Of a stretch of DNA of 64,000 nt, positions 8,839 through 19,032 are shown piece after piece. The notes under the pieces are model-generated. The model was not told the origin of the DNA, did no database searches, and saw nothing but the letters and a program-made list of their open reading frames with translations. The position numbers and the translations under genes are program-made. Source of the DNA: JAVJSD01 sp040219575 (GTDB taxonomy: Bacteria; Planctomycetota; Planctomycetia; Pirellulales; Pirellulaceae); contig JAVJSD010000022.1 of the NCBI GenBank assembly GCA_040219575.1, forward strand, positions 124,001 to 188,000. The letters are read 5' to 3'. Every line of letters begins with the position of its first letter. The stretch's first letter is position 1.

Positions 8839-10089
8839 CTAGACCGGCACGAACGAGGACGGGTCGGTCCACTCCCCTTTTTCCTGGAAGAACCTGCGGC
8901 TCTTGTCGACTTCCAACTGACCGTCGTCGGCGACCCTGATCGCGAACCGCTCGAGCGGCCGCGGCGCGGGGCCTTCGAAGTTGATTCCGTCCTTGTAAAA
9001 ACCGCTTCCGTGGCACGGACACTTGAACTTCTGCTCACCCTCCAACCAGTTCGGCGTGCAACCCAAGTGCGTGCACACCGACTGCAGGGCGTAGATCTCT
9101 GGATTGCCGTCGTACTCGTAACGGACGATCCAGACGCCAAACTGGGCCTTGAATTTGGTCTGCACCTGCCCGGGAGCGTATTCGTCGGGGAAGCCGACTT
9201 TGAAACTCGTGGGCGGTTCGGTGAGGATGTTCGGGAACATGAAGCGCGCCAGTCCCAAGCCCCACAACAAATTCGTCACCGCCAGCGAACTGAAGCCGAC
9301 GGCCAGCGACGAACCGAGGGCCGCGCCGAACAGGGCGGCGAAGAATCCGCGGCGGCTCGCATCGCCGTCCGACGTCGGGGCGGCCGGAGTCGTTGCGGCG
9401 TAGGCGGGCTTCTCCGGCATGGGAGGCGCCTGCAACTTCGCCTTCGCCGGCTTGCTCTTGGCGGCTTCGCCCTTGGACGCGGCTTCGGCCTTGCTTATCG
9501 GCCCCGGTTTCGCTTTCGCGCCGCGGGCCGCCGCCAAAATGCTGGCCGTATCCTTGGGGCCGCTGGGACCTTTGGCGGCGGGCTTGGGCGACGCCTTCGC
9601 GGCAGCTTTCGGCGCGGCGGCTTTCGGCGCGGCCTTGGCGCCGGCGGCCTTGCCCGCGGGCTTCGAGGCGGCCGGCTTGGCTGCCGCCTTCTCGCCACGC
9701 GCGGCGGCCATCATCTCGGCGACCGACATCTCCTTGGCGCTCTTCCCGGCGGCAGGTTTTGCAGCGGCGGGTTTCTCGGCGGACGCGGCTTTCTCGGTTG
9801 ATGCGGCGGCTTTCGGTGCACTGCCGGCTGACTTCTCGGCCCGGGCGGCCGCGAGCATGTCGGCGACACTCATCTGCTTGGGATCTTTTGCGGCGGCGGG
9901 CGCGGCGGGCGCCGGGGCTTGCTCTTCCGCCGGCGCTGCTTGGTCGACCGTCGCCTGGTCGACCGTCGACTCCGCAGGCGGCGCCTCCTGTTGTGGGGGC
10001 GCGGGCGCCGCTTCTGCTCCGCCTTCGCCGTCGAGCTTCCGACAAGTGGCCAGAATCTCGTCGATCGACATATTTTTCGGATCAACCAT
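8839..10089 (-). CDS. Rieske [2Fe-2S] protein with long repeat-bearing N-terminal tail
   Basis: The C-terminal Rieske domain (about 290-416) has ligands Cys339/His341 and Cys357/His360, with the disulfide pair Cys344/Cys359, in CTHLGC and CPCHGSGF. A single membrane anchor at about 247-283 is preceded by SRRGFF, a Tat-like twin arginine. The first 240 residues are a low-complexity Ala/Lys/Pro tail containing four related short segments: MSIDEILATCRK (7), MSVADMLAAAR (73), MSVAEMMAAAR (121) and TASILAAAR (181). Ordinary Rieske proteins of about 180-200 aa lack such a tail. It should be cytoplasmic if the anchor is N-in. The ATG at 10089 is preferred over a TTG five codons upstream. This is the first gene of the bc operon. 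Confidence 0.93.
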   Translation of the reverse strand: MVDPKNMSIDEILATCRKLDGEGGAEAAPAPPQQEAPPAESTVDQATVDQAAPAEEQAPAPAAPAAAKDPKQMSVADMLAAARAEKSAGSAPKAAASTEKAASAEKPAAAKPAAGKSAKEMSVAEMMAAARGEKAAAKPAASKPAGKAAGAKAAPKAAAPKAAAKASPKPAAKGPSGPKDTASILAAARGAKAKPGPISKAEAASKGEAAKSKPAKAKLQAPPMPEKPAYAATTPAAPTSDGDASRRGFFAALFGAALGSSLAVGFSSLAVTNLLWGLGLARFMFPNILTEPPTSFKVGFPDEYAPGQVQTKFKAQFGVWIVRYEYDGNPEIYALQSVCTHLGCTPNWLEGEQKFKCPCHGSGFYKDGINFEGPAPRPLERFAIRVADDGQLEVDKSRRFFQEKGEWTDPSSFVPV

Positions 10090-10491
10090 CCGACTTGCGC
10101 TCAACCGTCGATGAGACCATGAGATGGAAAGGGCGTAATATCACACAACGCCACGGAACCGGAAAGCCGGGGGGCCTCCGATCGGGGGCAAAGTGCACAA
10201 GTCCACAGGCCGTAGCGAGTTAGACGCTCTCGTCACGAGCGGGCGTGGCTTGTGATATTTTTCACGAGTTGAACCCGCCAGTTTTAGGCGCAACCGACAG
10301 GATGTCAACTACCCAATTCATAGAGATGTGCACACCGCGCTTCAACCTGCGTGACGATTTGCCGCGTGCCGCAGAGGGGGAGCGCGCCCGCCCGGTCGGG
10401 GATTGCGCCTGCGGTTCGACCGGGGAACGACGCCTGCTCTCCACTGCTGCGGGGTGCAAGCTTCGACGGGCGGGTGAACGCCAGCGGGCGA

Positions 10492-10534
10492 CGGTAAAGG
10501 GTAAAAGGTAAAAGGCAAAAGGTAAAAGGTAAAA
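10492..10534. repeat. GGTAAAAGG-type purine tandem repeat
   Basis: About five imperfect copies of GGTAAAAGG/GGCAAAAGG run in tandem. The complementary pyrimidine form (CCTTTTACC) recurs at 10791-10813 just before purD and at 38367-38404 just before argG, so it is a dispersed element. Confidence 0.8.
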
Positions 10535-10790
10535 TTCGTGGGGGCGAATCGCGCTTATTGAGGGGCAAGCCTGCGGCCAAGTTGTCTGCAAGATGGAGGG
10601 CGGGAAACGCGTTGTGCGTCGCGAGGCGTGACGCCACGCGGCGATCGCGGGTCTTTGCGCCGAACTCCCGGTGCACCGTCGCCGTTCGCCTCTTTCCTTT
10701 TGACTTCGCAGTTGCGTGTTCTTTCTCCAAAGTACACGTTGCGCTAGAATTCCTCTACGCGTTGAATCCACGATGCGCGCCGCCCGCTTC

Positions 10791-10813
10791 CTCTTTTACC
10801 TTTTACCTTTTCA
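10791..10813. repeat. Pyrimidine copy of the GGTAAAAGG element upstream of purD
   Basis: TTTTACCTTTTACCTTTTC-type sequence lies about 30 bp before the purD start. It is the inverse of the run at 10492-10534, so the two could pair as an inverted repeat about 260 bp apart. Confidence 0.75.
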
Positions 10814-10843
10814 CTTGCACCGTCGCTCCCCGCGGATGACTTC

Positions 10844-12142
10844 ATGAACGTCCTCATTGTCGGCCAAGGCGGGCGCGAGCATGCGCTGGCCTGGAAAATC
10901 GCCCAGAGCCCGCGCGTGCAGCGCGTGTTCGTCGCCCCCGGAAACGCCGGCACGGCGACCGACGCCGAAAACGTCGACATTCCCGCTGGCGACTTCGCCA
11001 AATTGGTGCGATTCGCCAAGGAGAACCAGGTCGAGTTGACCGTCGTCGGGCCCGAAGCGCCGTTGACCGAAGGAATCGTCGACGCCTTCAACGACGCCAA
11101 GCTGCGAATCTTCGGTCCCTCGAAAGCGGCGGCCCAACTCGAAGGCAGCAAAGTCTACTGCAAGAACCTGCTGCATAGCGCCGACGTGCCGACGGCCGAT
11201 TACCGAGTGTTTCGCGACGCGGAAAGTGCGGAGCGATACATTACCGATCGCTACGGCAGCGACGATCAGGACGTGCCCGTGGTGGTCAAGGCCGACGGCC
11301 TGGCGGCCGGCAAAGGCGCCATCGTCTGTCATCGTCGCGCCCAGGCGCTGGAAGCCATCGAACGCATCGCCCGACTCCGCGAATTCGGCGACGCCGGCGA
11401 CCAACTGGTCATTGAGGAGCGGCTCGACGGCCAGGAAGCAAGCGTGCTGGCCATTACCGACGGCCGCACCATCCTCACCCTCCCCGCCGCGCAGGATCAC
11501 AAACCCGCACTCGACGGCGACCAGGGACCCAACACCGGCGGCATGGGCGCCTACTGCCCCACCCCGGCGGTCGACGAAAAGTTGATGGGGTGGATCGAAG
11601 AGCATGTGCTGGTCCCCACCGTCCACGCGATGAAGCGCGGTCGTCAGCCTTTCCGCGGGCTGCTTTACGCCGGCATGATGCTCACCAAGCAGGGTCCCAA
11701 GGTGCTGGAGTACAACGTGCGATTCGGCGACCCCGAATGCCAACCGTTGTTGATGCGTCTGCAGTCGGACCTGGTCGACGTGCTGGAAGCGACGATCGAC
11801 GGAACGCTCGACAAGATCGAACCGCTGGTGTGGGACGAGCGGCCGGCGGTGTGCGTGGTGATGGCGAGCGAAGGCTATCCCGACGCCTACCCCAAGGGAT
11901 TGGCCATCCGAGGGCTCGACGAGGCGGCCCAGATTCCCGACGTGAAGGTCTTCCACGCCGGAACGAAGCTGGTCGACGGCCAGGTCGTCACCGATGGCGG
12001 CCGTGTGCTGGGCGTCACGGCCCTGGGCGGCTCCATCTCTGTCGCCAAGAAGCAAGCTTATACGGCGGTCAAGTGCATTCGCTGGCCCGGCGCCTGGTGC
12101 CGGAAGGACATTTCCGACAAGGCGCTGGCGATGGGAAAGTGA
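10844..12142 (+). CDS. purD: Phosphoribosylamine--glycine ligase (GAR synthetase)
   Basis: The 432-residue protein matches the full length of PurD. It opens with MNVLIVGQGGREHALAWK, the family's N-terminal Rossmann signature. The ATP-grasp region includes VVVKADGLAAGKGAIVC and GPNTGGMGAYCP, followed by LEYNVRFGDPECQPLL near the active site. It catalyses ATP-dependent joining of phosphoribosylamine and glycine in step two of purine synthesis, in the cytoplasm. It stands alone here rather than in a pur operon. The ATG at 10844 has no clear SD. Confidence 0.97.
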   Translation: MNVLIVGQGGREHALAWKIAQSPRVQRVFVAPGNAGTATDAENVDIPAGDFAKLVRFAKENQVELTVVGPEAPLTEGIVDAFNDAKLRIFGPSKAAAQLEGSKVYCKNLLHSADVPTADYRVFRDAESAERYITDRYGSDDQDVPVVVKADGLAAGKGAIVCHRRAQALEAIERIARLREFGDAGDQLVIEERLDGQEASVLAITDGRTILTLPAAQDHKPALDGDQGPNTGGMGAYCPTPAVDEKLMGWIEEHVLVPTVHAMKRGRQPFRGLLYAGMMLTKQGPKVLEYNVRFGDPECQPLLMRLQSDLVDVLEATIDGTLDKIEPLVWDERPAVCVVMASEGYPDAYPKGLAIRGLDEAAQIPDVKVFHAGTKLVDGQVVTDGGRVLGVTALGGSISVAKKQAYTAVKCIRWPGAWCRKDISDKALAMGK

Positions 12143-12447
12143 GCCGCCCGCTTCCGGAAGTTTGAATCGTGTTGCGGCGCACCTGCCCAGCAACACTGGC
12201 AAGGCTGGCGACAGCCAAGCAAGTAGCATGGCCGCCCCCGGCCGTGAATCGGCGCTCCATCATAGGGAGCGTCGGCGCTTGTTTCGATCCGCAGGCAGGG
12301 AAACGTGGCTTTCGCGCACGCGGGTCTTCGGGAAGTAAGAGCCGCGCGGTGCAGCGCTCCTTCACGGCCGAGGGCGGCCATGGTACGGACACGGCCGAGG
12401 GCGGCCATGCTACGAAAATTCGACGCTCAGCCTGCGCGCCGATGTCT
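12143..12447. other. Convergent intergenic region filled by palindromic repeats
   Basis: Between the convergent ends of purD and the hydrolase gene there is no gene I would call. The space is occupied by repeat family D (12223-12413). Confidence 0.7.
12223..12413. repeat. Dispersed palindrome, family D (inverted GCATGGCCGCC / GGCGGCCATGC arms)
   Basis: GTAGCATGGCCGCCCCCGGC at the left is matched by two inverted copies at the right (ACGGCCGAGGGCGGCCATG at about 12364 and 12391). The layout resembles a REP or BIME element between convergent genes and could act as a bidirectional terminator. Confidence 0.75.
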
Positions 12448-13383
12448 TCAATCAACGCCGAGTCGCTCGCGCAATGATTGCGCCACCTCGTCGAGTGCGG
12501 CCCCCGCCTTGTCGAACAGCCGCAATCGCCGCGTAAATCCGTGAATCATGCCGCCGTATCTCGAGAGCGTGGTGTCGACGCCCGAGGCCATTAATCGATC
12601 GGCGTACGCCTCTCCTTCGTCTCGCAGCGGATCGTACTCGGCGGTGATGATCAGGGCCGACGGCAGGCCCGCCAGCGACTCGGCATGCAAGGGGGAAACG
12701 TGGGGATGGGAGTTGAACGACTCGTCCTGCACGTAGTGATTCCAGAACCAGCGCATCGCCGCCCGGGTGAGCATGTACCCTTCGGCGAACTCGTGATACG
12801 AGGCCCGATCGCACACCGCGTCGGTGACGGGGTAGATCAGCACCTGATGGACCAAAGCGGGGCCGCCGCGATCGCGGGCCATCAGCGCCACGACCGCCGC
12901 CAGATTGCCGCCCGCGCTGTCGCCGGCGACCGCCAGTCGCCGCGCGTCGATTCGCAATCGCGGGGCGTTCTCGGCGATCCAGCAGGTGGCGGCGTAGGCG
13001 TCTTCCACGGCGGCCGGATGCTTGTGCTCCGGCGCGAGCCGATAGTCGACCGAAGCCACCACGCACTGGGAAGCTTCGGCCAGGGCTCGGCAATATGCGT
13101 CGTGCGTTTCGACGCTGCCGATCACGAATCCGCCGCCGTGAAAGTAGACGATGGCCGGCGCGGCGCCCGCGTCGGACTGGGGGTAGTAGACGCGGACCGG
13201 GATGCTGGGCTCGCCGTCGGTGCGGTGATCGTCGATGGCGGGAAGCTTGGCCTTGGGCCCCAGCACCGACGACGCCAGATCCATCTGATCGCGGGCCTCC
13301 GCCACGCTGACCGTCTCCAGCGGCGGGATATTCGCCTTGGCGGCTTGTTCCAGGAATCTTGCGACTTGCGGATCAACGGGCAT
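12448..13383 (-). CDS. Alpha/beta hydrolase, hormone-sensitive-lipase-like esterase
   Basis: The 311-residue protein has the HSL-family oxyanion motif HGGGF (YFHGGGFVIGS), the nucleophile elbow GDSAGGN, the acid motif EYDPLRDEG and a C-terminal catalytic His in MIHGF. It has no signal peptide, so it is a cytoplasmic carboxylesterase of unknown substrate. The ATG at 13383 gives MPVDPQVARFLEQ, a common start for this family. It lies 58 bp downstream of pgsA on the same strand, and the two may be cotranscribed. Confidence 0.92.
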   Translation of the reverse strand: MPVDPQVARFLEQAAKANIPPLETVSVAEARDQMDLASSVLGPKAKLPAIDDHRTDGEPSIPVRVYYPQSDAGAAPAIVYFHGGGFVIGSVETHDAYCRALAEASQCVVASVDYRLAPEHKHPAAVEDAYAATCWIAENAPRLRIDARRLAVAGDSAGGNLAAVVALMARDRGGPALVHQVLIYPVTDAVCDRASYHEFAEGYMLTRAAMRWFWNHYVQDESFNSHPHVSPLHAESLAGLPSALIITAEYDPLRDEGEAYADRLMASGVDTTLSRYGGMIHGFTRRLRLFDKAGAALDEVAQSLRERLGVD

Positions 13384-13451
13384 GAGTTCTTGCTACGGGT
13401 GGGAAGGCGACGCGAACAAGGTCGCGACGGTGGGAACTGCATCGAAGGGGG

Positions 13452-14087
13452 TCATTCGGACTTGTTCGGCAAGAGATACCGCCCCGCGGCGATCAGGTAG
13501 CCGACGCCCGAGTAAACCGTGGAGCCGACCGCCAGCCAGACGCTGACCACCAACGACCACAACAGCCAGGGCGGCAAGTCCGCTTCGCTGGTGCTCGCAG
13601 CGCTCACGTGGTTGAGCGCCAGCAGCGCGGCCACGACCGCCGCGCACTGAAACACCATCTTCAGTTTGCCGGCCATGTTGGCGGAGAAGTCGCCGCCGCT
13701 CTGTTCGATGAAGCCCCGCAGCGCCGTCACCAGCATTTCGCGTCCGACGACGACGACCGCCATCCAACCGGCGACCTTGCCGAACCAGGGAATCGACGTG
13801 GAAGCGTGCATCTCGGCCGCCAACAGGATGAACGTACCGCAGATGATGATCTTGTCGACGAAAGGGTCGAACATGCGGCCCAGTTGCGTCACCTGGTTGT
13901 ATTTGCGCGCCCAGTAGCCGTCGATCCAATCGGTGCCGGCGGCGATCACGAACACCACCATCGCCGCCACGTAATACCCCAGCGGAATCAGCGCGAACAC
14001 CACAATCGACAGCACCAACCGGGCGGCGGTGAGTTGGTTGGGGACGTTCAGGATTTGGGCCGTCTGCTGTTCAGCGGAAGCGGACAT
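13452..14087 (-). CDS. pgsA: CDP-diacylglycerol--glycerol-3-phosphate 3-phosphatidyltransferase
   Basis: The 211-residue membrane protein carries the CDP-alcohol phosphotransferase signature: DGYWAR, then G and two Asp residues at the canonical spacing (DG-x2-AR-x8-G-x3-D-x3-D). The N-terminus NVPNQLTAARLVLS is typical of PgsA. It makes phosphatidylglycerol phosphate at the inner membrane. The ATG at 14087 (MSASAEQQ) is chosen over a GTG three codons upstream; neither has a good SD, so this is uncertain by a few residues. Confidence 0.93.
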   Translation of the reverse strand: MSASAEQQTAQILNVPNQLTAARLVLSIVVFALIPLGYYVAAMVVFVIAAGTDWIDGYWARKYNQVTQLGRMFDPFVDKIIICGTFILLAAEMHASTSIPWFGKVAGWMAVVVVGREMLVTALRGFIEQSGGDFSANMAGKLKMVFQCAAVVAALLALNHVSAASTSEADLPPWLLWSLVVSVWLAVGSTVYSGVGYLIAAGRYLLPNKSE

Positions 14088-14617
14088 CGGCGCCACGATG
14101 AATTCGGGAAAGGGGCGATCCCTGCCAGCAGAAGCTCCGCGGCTCGGGGCAAATCAGAATACCGGTTCACCGTGCGTTCGAGTAGCACGGGCGCGTGGCG
14201 CTCAAGCCAAACGGGCGGGAGAAAGCGTGCTCGACCGCCATCGATGAGAAAAAGTGCCTGCGGCGAGCCTCCGAATTGGGGCAGAAATTCGGAGGCTCGC
14301 CCGGCACATCCCAGGTACATAGCCCCACCTGCTTTGTGGCGCCAGCGTGAGATCTGGCGATGTTCGTTCACCCCATCCATCGAATTGCGGGCTCGATTCC
14401 GGGCGCGAAAAACACAAACCAGGGAGAATTTCTGCCGAGATCACCGCCGGCGATCTGGACAACGTCGGCCCTTGCCGTGGTCGGCGCAGCGCAACGCCTA
14501 ACGCACAAATCGTTTATGGCGATCGAATATGGCGATCGAAGGTCGGGCGACGGATAGTGAAATCCGTCATCTGGAGCAGGGTGTACTGAACCTGCGAGCC
14601 GCATTGGGCGGACGAAA
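14088..14617. other. 530-bp intergenic region with a strong hairpin
   Basis: I see no convincing gene on either strand. A perfect 15-bp inverted repeat at 14263-14300 is the only clear structure. Directly repeated ATGGCGATCGAA words occur near 14517-14537. Confidence 0.6.
14263..14300. repeat. Perfect 15-bp stem, 8-nt loop hairpin
   Basis: GCGAGCCTCCGAATT at 14263-14277 is exactly inverted at 14286-14300. No T-run follows on either strand, so it is not a classical terminator. It could be a Rho-independent-like stop, an RNA-stability hairpin or another REP family. Confidence 0.85.
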
Positions 14618-15814
14618 TCAGGCGGCCCGGAACTGTCGGTCGGCAACAAACTGCAGGCAGGACGCGAGTTGGGTGGCGACCGTGCGGCGTTCGTCGCTGG
14701 TCAAACCTGGAAAGATCGGCAGACTGAGAACCTCCACGGCGGCGGCTTCGGTCGCCGGTAGACTGCCGGCCTCGTAACCCAGCGGGCGGAAGCACTCCTG
14801 GAGATGCAAGGGGACCGGATAGTAGATCTCGCTGCCGACGCCGCGCTCGGCGAGCAACCGCCGCACTTCATCGCGCCGGCCGTCGTCAATCCGAACCGTG
14901 AATTGATTCCAAACGTGCCGGCAGCCGGCGGCCTCCTTTGGAAGCGTGACCGCCTTGTCGAGACCCGACTCGGTGAATCGTTGCTGATAGTCGGCGGCGT
15001 TCTCGCGGCGCTGCTCGGTCCAACCTGGCAGATGCCGCAACTTGACGTGCAGCGCCGCCGCCTGCAACGAATCGAGTCGGCTGTTCACGCCCACATGGCT
15101 GTGATGATAGCGCGGCCGCATGCCGTGCGCCGCCAGCAGTCGCAAGCGGTCGGCGAGCTGCGCGTCGCGCGTGGTCAACATGCCCGCGTCGCCCAGTCCT
15201 CCCAAGTTCTTGGTGGGATAGAAGCTGAAGCAGGCGATGTCGCCCCAGCCGCCGGCGGGACGTCCTTCGTACTCGGCGCCGATCGCCTGCGCCGCGTCCT
15301 CGATCAGCGATAGATTGTGCCGCCGGGCGATCTCGCACAGCCGCGTCATGTCGGCGCATTGGCCGAACAGGTGAACCGGGATGATCGCCTTGGTGGCGGG
15401 CGTAACCGCCTCGGCGACGCACTGCGGATCAAGGTTGAACGTGCCGGGGTCGATGTCGGCGAACACCGGCGTCGCCCCCAACCGCCACACGGCGCTGGCC
15501 GTGGCGAAGAAGGTGAAGCTCGGCACGATCACCTCGTCGCCCGGTTTGATGTCCAGGGCCATCAAGGCCAGCAGCACCGCATCGCTTCCCGACGCGCAAC
15601 CCACGGCGTGCTCGACCCGGCAGTACTCGGCCACGGCCTGTTCGAACTCGGTCACCTGCGGTCCCAGCACATAGCGGCCGGAGTCGAACACCGACTCCAG
15701 GGCGGCCAGAATCTCCTCGCGAAGCGGGCCGTTCTCGCGCGACAGGTCCAGCAGCGGAACGGGACCTGCTTGAGACGCGCCGGTCGATGACGTCGGACGG
15801 GCTGGTTGGTTCAC
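14618..15814 (-). CDS. DegT/DnrJ/EryC1/StrS-family aminotransferase (sugar aminotransferase)
   Basis: The 398-residue PLP enzyme has PSFTFFATASAVWRLGATPVF and EDAAQAIGAEYEGR motifs. Its PLP lysine is in SFYPTKNLGGLGD, and HVWNQFTVR lies near the C-terminus. Family members transaminate nucleotide-linked keto-sugars for cell-surface glycans. The exact substrate cannot be read here. I start at the GTG at 15814 because a perfect AGGAGG lies 7 nt upstream; an ATG seven codons earlier would place the SD inside the gene. It stands apart from the LPS cluster at 28-38 kb but could feed the same pathway. Confidence 0.92.
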   Translation of the reverse strand: MNQPARPTSSTGASQAGPVPLLDLSRENGPLREEILAALESVFDSGRYVLGPQVTEFEQAVAEYCRVEHAVGCASGSDAVLLALMALDIKPGDEVIVPSFTFFATASAVWRLGATPVFADIDPGTFNLDPQCVAEAVTPATKAIIPVHLFGQCADMTRLCEIARRHNLSLIEDAAQAIGAEYEGRPAGGWGDIACFSFYPTKNLGGLGDAGMLTTRDAQLADRLRLLAAHGMRPRYHHSHVGVNSRLDSLQAAALHVKLRHLPGWTEQRRENAADYQQRFTESGLDKAVTLPKEAAGCRHVWNQFTVRIDDGRRDEVRRLLAERGVGSEIYYPVPLHLQECFRPLGYEAGSLPATEAAAVEVLSLPIFPGLTSDERRTVATQLASCLQFVADRQFRAA

Positions 15815-15821
15815 GTTTCGG

Positions 15822-15827
15822 CCTCCT
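15822..15827 (-). promoter_or_regulatory. SD sequence deciding the GTG start of the DegT-family gene
   Basis: AGGAGG on the minus strand lies 7 nt before the GTG at 15814. This fixes that start rather than the ATG at 15835. Confidence 0.8.
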
Positions 15828-15969
15828 TGCCGCATAACGCCTGGGTCGGTCGTGGTGTGGAAATCAGCGGGACAGAGCGTACGGATTTCCTCCGCCCCGC
15901 GTCAAGAGCGCCCGCCGCTTGGTTGCGGGGGCGTTTCGGTTGTGCGACGGAGGTCCTTATCGACGTTCT

Positions 15970-16030
15970 CGTCCGTCGTGCGGCAAGCGTGCTGTGGGAT
16001 CGACGGACAAGGATGAATGTCGTCGTACGG
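15970..16030. repeat. Dispersed repeat, family F (GTCCGTCGTGCGGCAAGCGTG type)
   Basis: The words CGGCAAGCGTG and ACGGACAA recur in inverted relation with GTCGTACGG. The same words appear at 25459-25498 and partly at 25315-25376. It lies in the gap between the LptF/G gene and the aminotransferase. Confidence 0.55.
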
Positions 16031-16076
16031 CCTGCCGGCGCCCGTCGTTCAGGGGATAAAGTGGACGAGGACTGGG

Positions 16077-17264
16077 TCAATACCGATTCACCTTTCGCAT
16101 CAGCCACAGGCCGGCGAGCATGAGAATGATGTTGCCGAGCCAGACCGAATAGGGCGGCAAGGCGCCGTCCTTGGCGCGGTCGACGCCCAGGGCCAGCAGC
16201 GGATAGTAGACCAGCAAGATCGGCAAAAAGCAGATGGCGAAGCTGGTCCACAAGTCGGAATTGCGGAGGCGGACGGCCAGCGGGGCGCCGACCATCACGA
16301 AGCATAGGCAACTGAAGCCGGTGGCCCACCGCCGCCAGGGCTCGGTCTCCAGGCGGTGGATGCGCTCCTTGGCGATGCGGAGCTTGTCGCGGCGGGTGCG
16401 CCAGTCGGAACCGTTGAGTTTGAGGTAGTCGCCGCTGAGGATGTGGAACGCCGCCTCGGCCGCCATCGTCTTTTCCAACTGTTCGATCTTGAGTCCGGTC
16501 GCTTGCAGCTCCTGGGGGATTCGCCACAGCGGCAGGTGCGAGGGGCCTTCGGTGTCCTCCTCCTTGTTGGTGGCCTGCTTCAACGGAATTTCGTGTTCGA
16601 CGCTATCGCGAAATCGGACCGAGACCCGCCCCTCCATTTCCATCGCCCCATCCACCAGCACGATCGTCAGCACGTTCTTCTGCAGGTTGCAGAACATCTC
16701 GGCTTCGCGAGCGGTGAGCGTCATCGGCGGAGAGTCGTTCTCTCCCTGAAACACGACCGTCGGTTGCACCAGTTTCCGCCCCTCGACGCTCATCACGTTG
16801 ATCGAGAACTTGTTGGTCGAATAGGAGCGCTGCGTCTTCAGCATGCCGTAAGCGATCTCCTCCACCGACTGCAGCACGACGCCGTGGACGCCCTCGCGGC
16901 CCCAGGAGACCGCCAAATCGTTGAGCCACACCGTCACCAGGCTGAGCACGAACGACAACACCAGGGCCGGCGCGATGAGCACCATCGGCGAGATGCCGAG
17001 CGACTTGGTCGCCGTGATCTCGTTGCTGGAGGACATTCGCCCAAACACGCTGCAGGCCGCGAACAGCACCGTGCCCGGCACCGCGAATCGCAGGGCGTTG
17101 GGCAGCAGGTAGGGCATCATCCGCAACAGCGGCGCCGGTCCGACTCCCTGCAGCATCGCCTCTTGCGCGGCCCCCACCAACAGCATCATCACGGTCATCA
17201 CGGTGAGCGTGACGCCGAACACTTTCAGCAGTTCGAGCAGGACGTAGCGAGTGATTAGGCGCAT
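16077..17264 (-). CDS. LptF/LptG (YjgP/YjgQ)-family permease
   Basis: The 395-residue protein opens with MRLITRYVLLELLKVFG, the LptF/G N-terminus. It has three N-terminal helices, a periplasmic domain (about 105-300) and three C-terminal helices ending RKVNRY. LptF and LptG form the membrane part of the LptB2FG transporter that extracts LPS from the inner membrane. I cannot decide between F and G, and no partner permease or lptB is in the window. The lptD-like gene at 29.3 kb supports an LPS export route. The start is the ATG at 17264. Confidence 0.88.
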   Translation of the reverse strand: MRLITRYVLLELLKVFGVTLTVMTVMMLLVGAAQEAMLQGVGPAPLLRMMPYLLPNALRFAVPGTVLFAACSVFGRMSSSNEITATKSLGISPMVLIAPALVLSFVLSLVTVWLNDLAVSWGREGVHGVVLQSVEEIAYGMLKTQRSYSTNKFSINVMSVEGRKLVQPTVVFQGENDSPPMTLTAREAEMFCNLQKNVLTIVLVDGAMEMEGRVSVRFRDSVEHEIPLKQATNKEEDTEGPSHLPLWRIPQELQATGLKIEQLEKTMAAEAAFHILSGDYLKLNGSDWRTRRDKLRIAKERIHRLETEPWRRWATGFSCLCFVMVGAPLAVRLRNSDLWTSFAICFLPILLVYYPLLALGVDRAKDGALPPYSVWLGNIILMLAGLWLMRKVNRY

Positions 17265-17343
17265 CGGGCGAGCGACATTATTTCGTGGCCGACGCTGTCG
17301 GCACTCTTTTCGTCAGATCCGAACGACACTTCGGCTAATTAGC

Positions 17344-17547
17344 CTAGTACGGCCGGTCGTTTTTGCGCCATTCCGGATAGTACTCATCCAACTTTGTTAG
17401 TGCTCCAGCCACCATACTCTTAAGACACTCCGCCCTTTCCTCCTGGTCGTTCACCACCGCAGCAAGGCGGTGGTGATCCACGTACCAGGCAACGGATACA
17501 GCCACAATGGTGGTCACTAGGAACAGTTCGCGTATAGCAATGCGCAT
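17344..17547 (-). CDS. Small hypothetical membrane protein (67 aa)
   Basis: The start is the ATG at 17547. One membrane segment at about 7-22 (ELFLVTTIVAVSVAWYV) is followed by a charged, probably helical tail (HHRLAAVVNDQEERAECLK). The N-terminal pattern of a basic residue followed by FLVTTIVAVSVAWY resembles the short membrane anchors common in planctomycete hypothetical proteins. No function is assigned. It could be cotranscribed with the LptF/G gene 79 bp downstream. Confidence 0.55.
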   Translation of the reverse strand: MRIAIRELFLVTTIVAVSVAWYVDHHRLAAVVNDQEERAECLKSMVAGALTKLDEYYPEWRKNDRPY

Positions 17548-17646
17548 GGGCTCTACGAGTTTCCAGATTTTCGAATGAGTCGGCCCGAATCTGATGCGTG
17601 CGCATCAATCCGCTTCCTGCCGGAACTGCGCATGGCTTGTTCCGGC

Positions 17647-19032
<1,386 letters not shown>

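Larger units (their letters stand above)
10090..10843. other. Divergent intergenic region between the bc operon and purD
   Basis: About 750 bp separates two divergent start codons and must hold promoters for both directions. I see no credible gene. It contains an A/G-rich run of GGTAAAAGG units at 10492-10534 and an opposite-strand pyrimidine copy at 10791-10813, about 30 bp before purD. I could not assign promoter boxes with confidence. Confidence 0.6.

Noticed and set aside
14097..14617. Short open frames between pgsA and the aminotransferase
   Set aside because: They are Arg/Ser/Pro-rich, lack SD sequences and overlap a perfect hairpin; composition is that of noncoding DNA.
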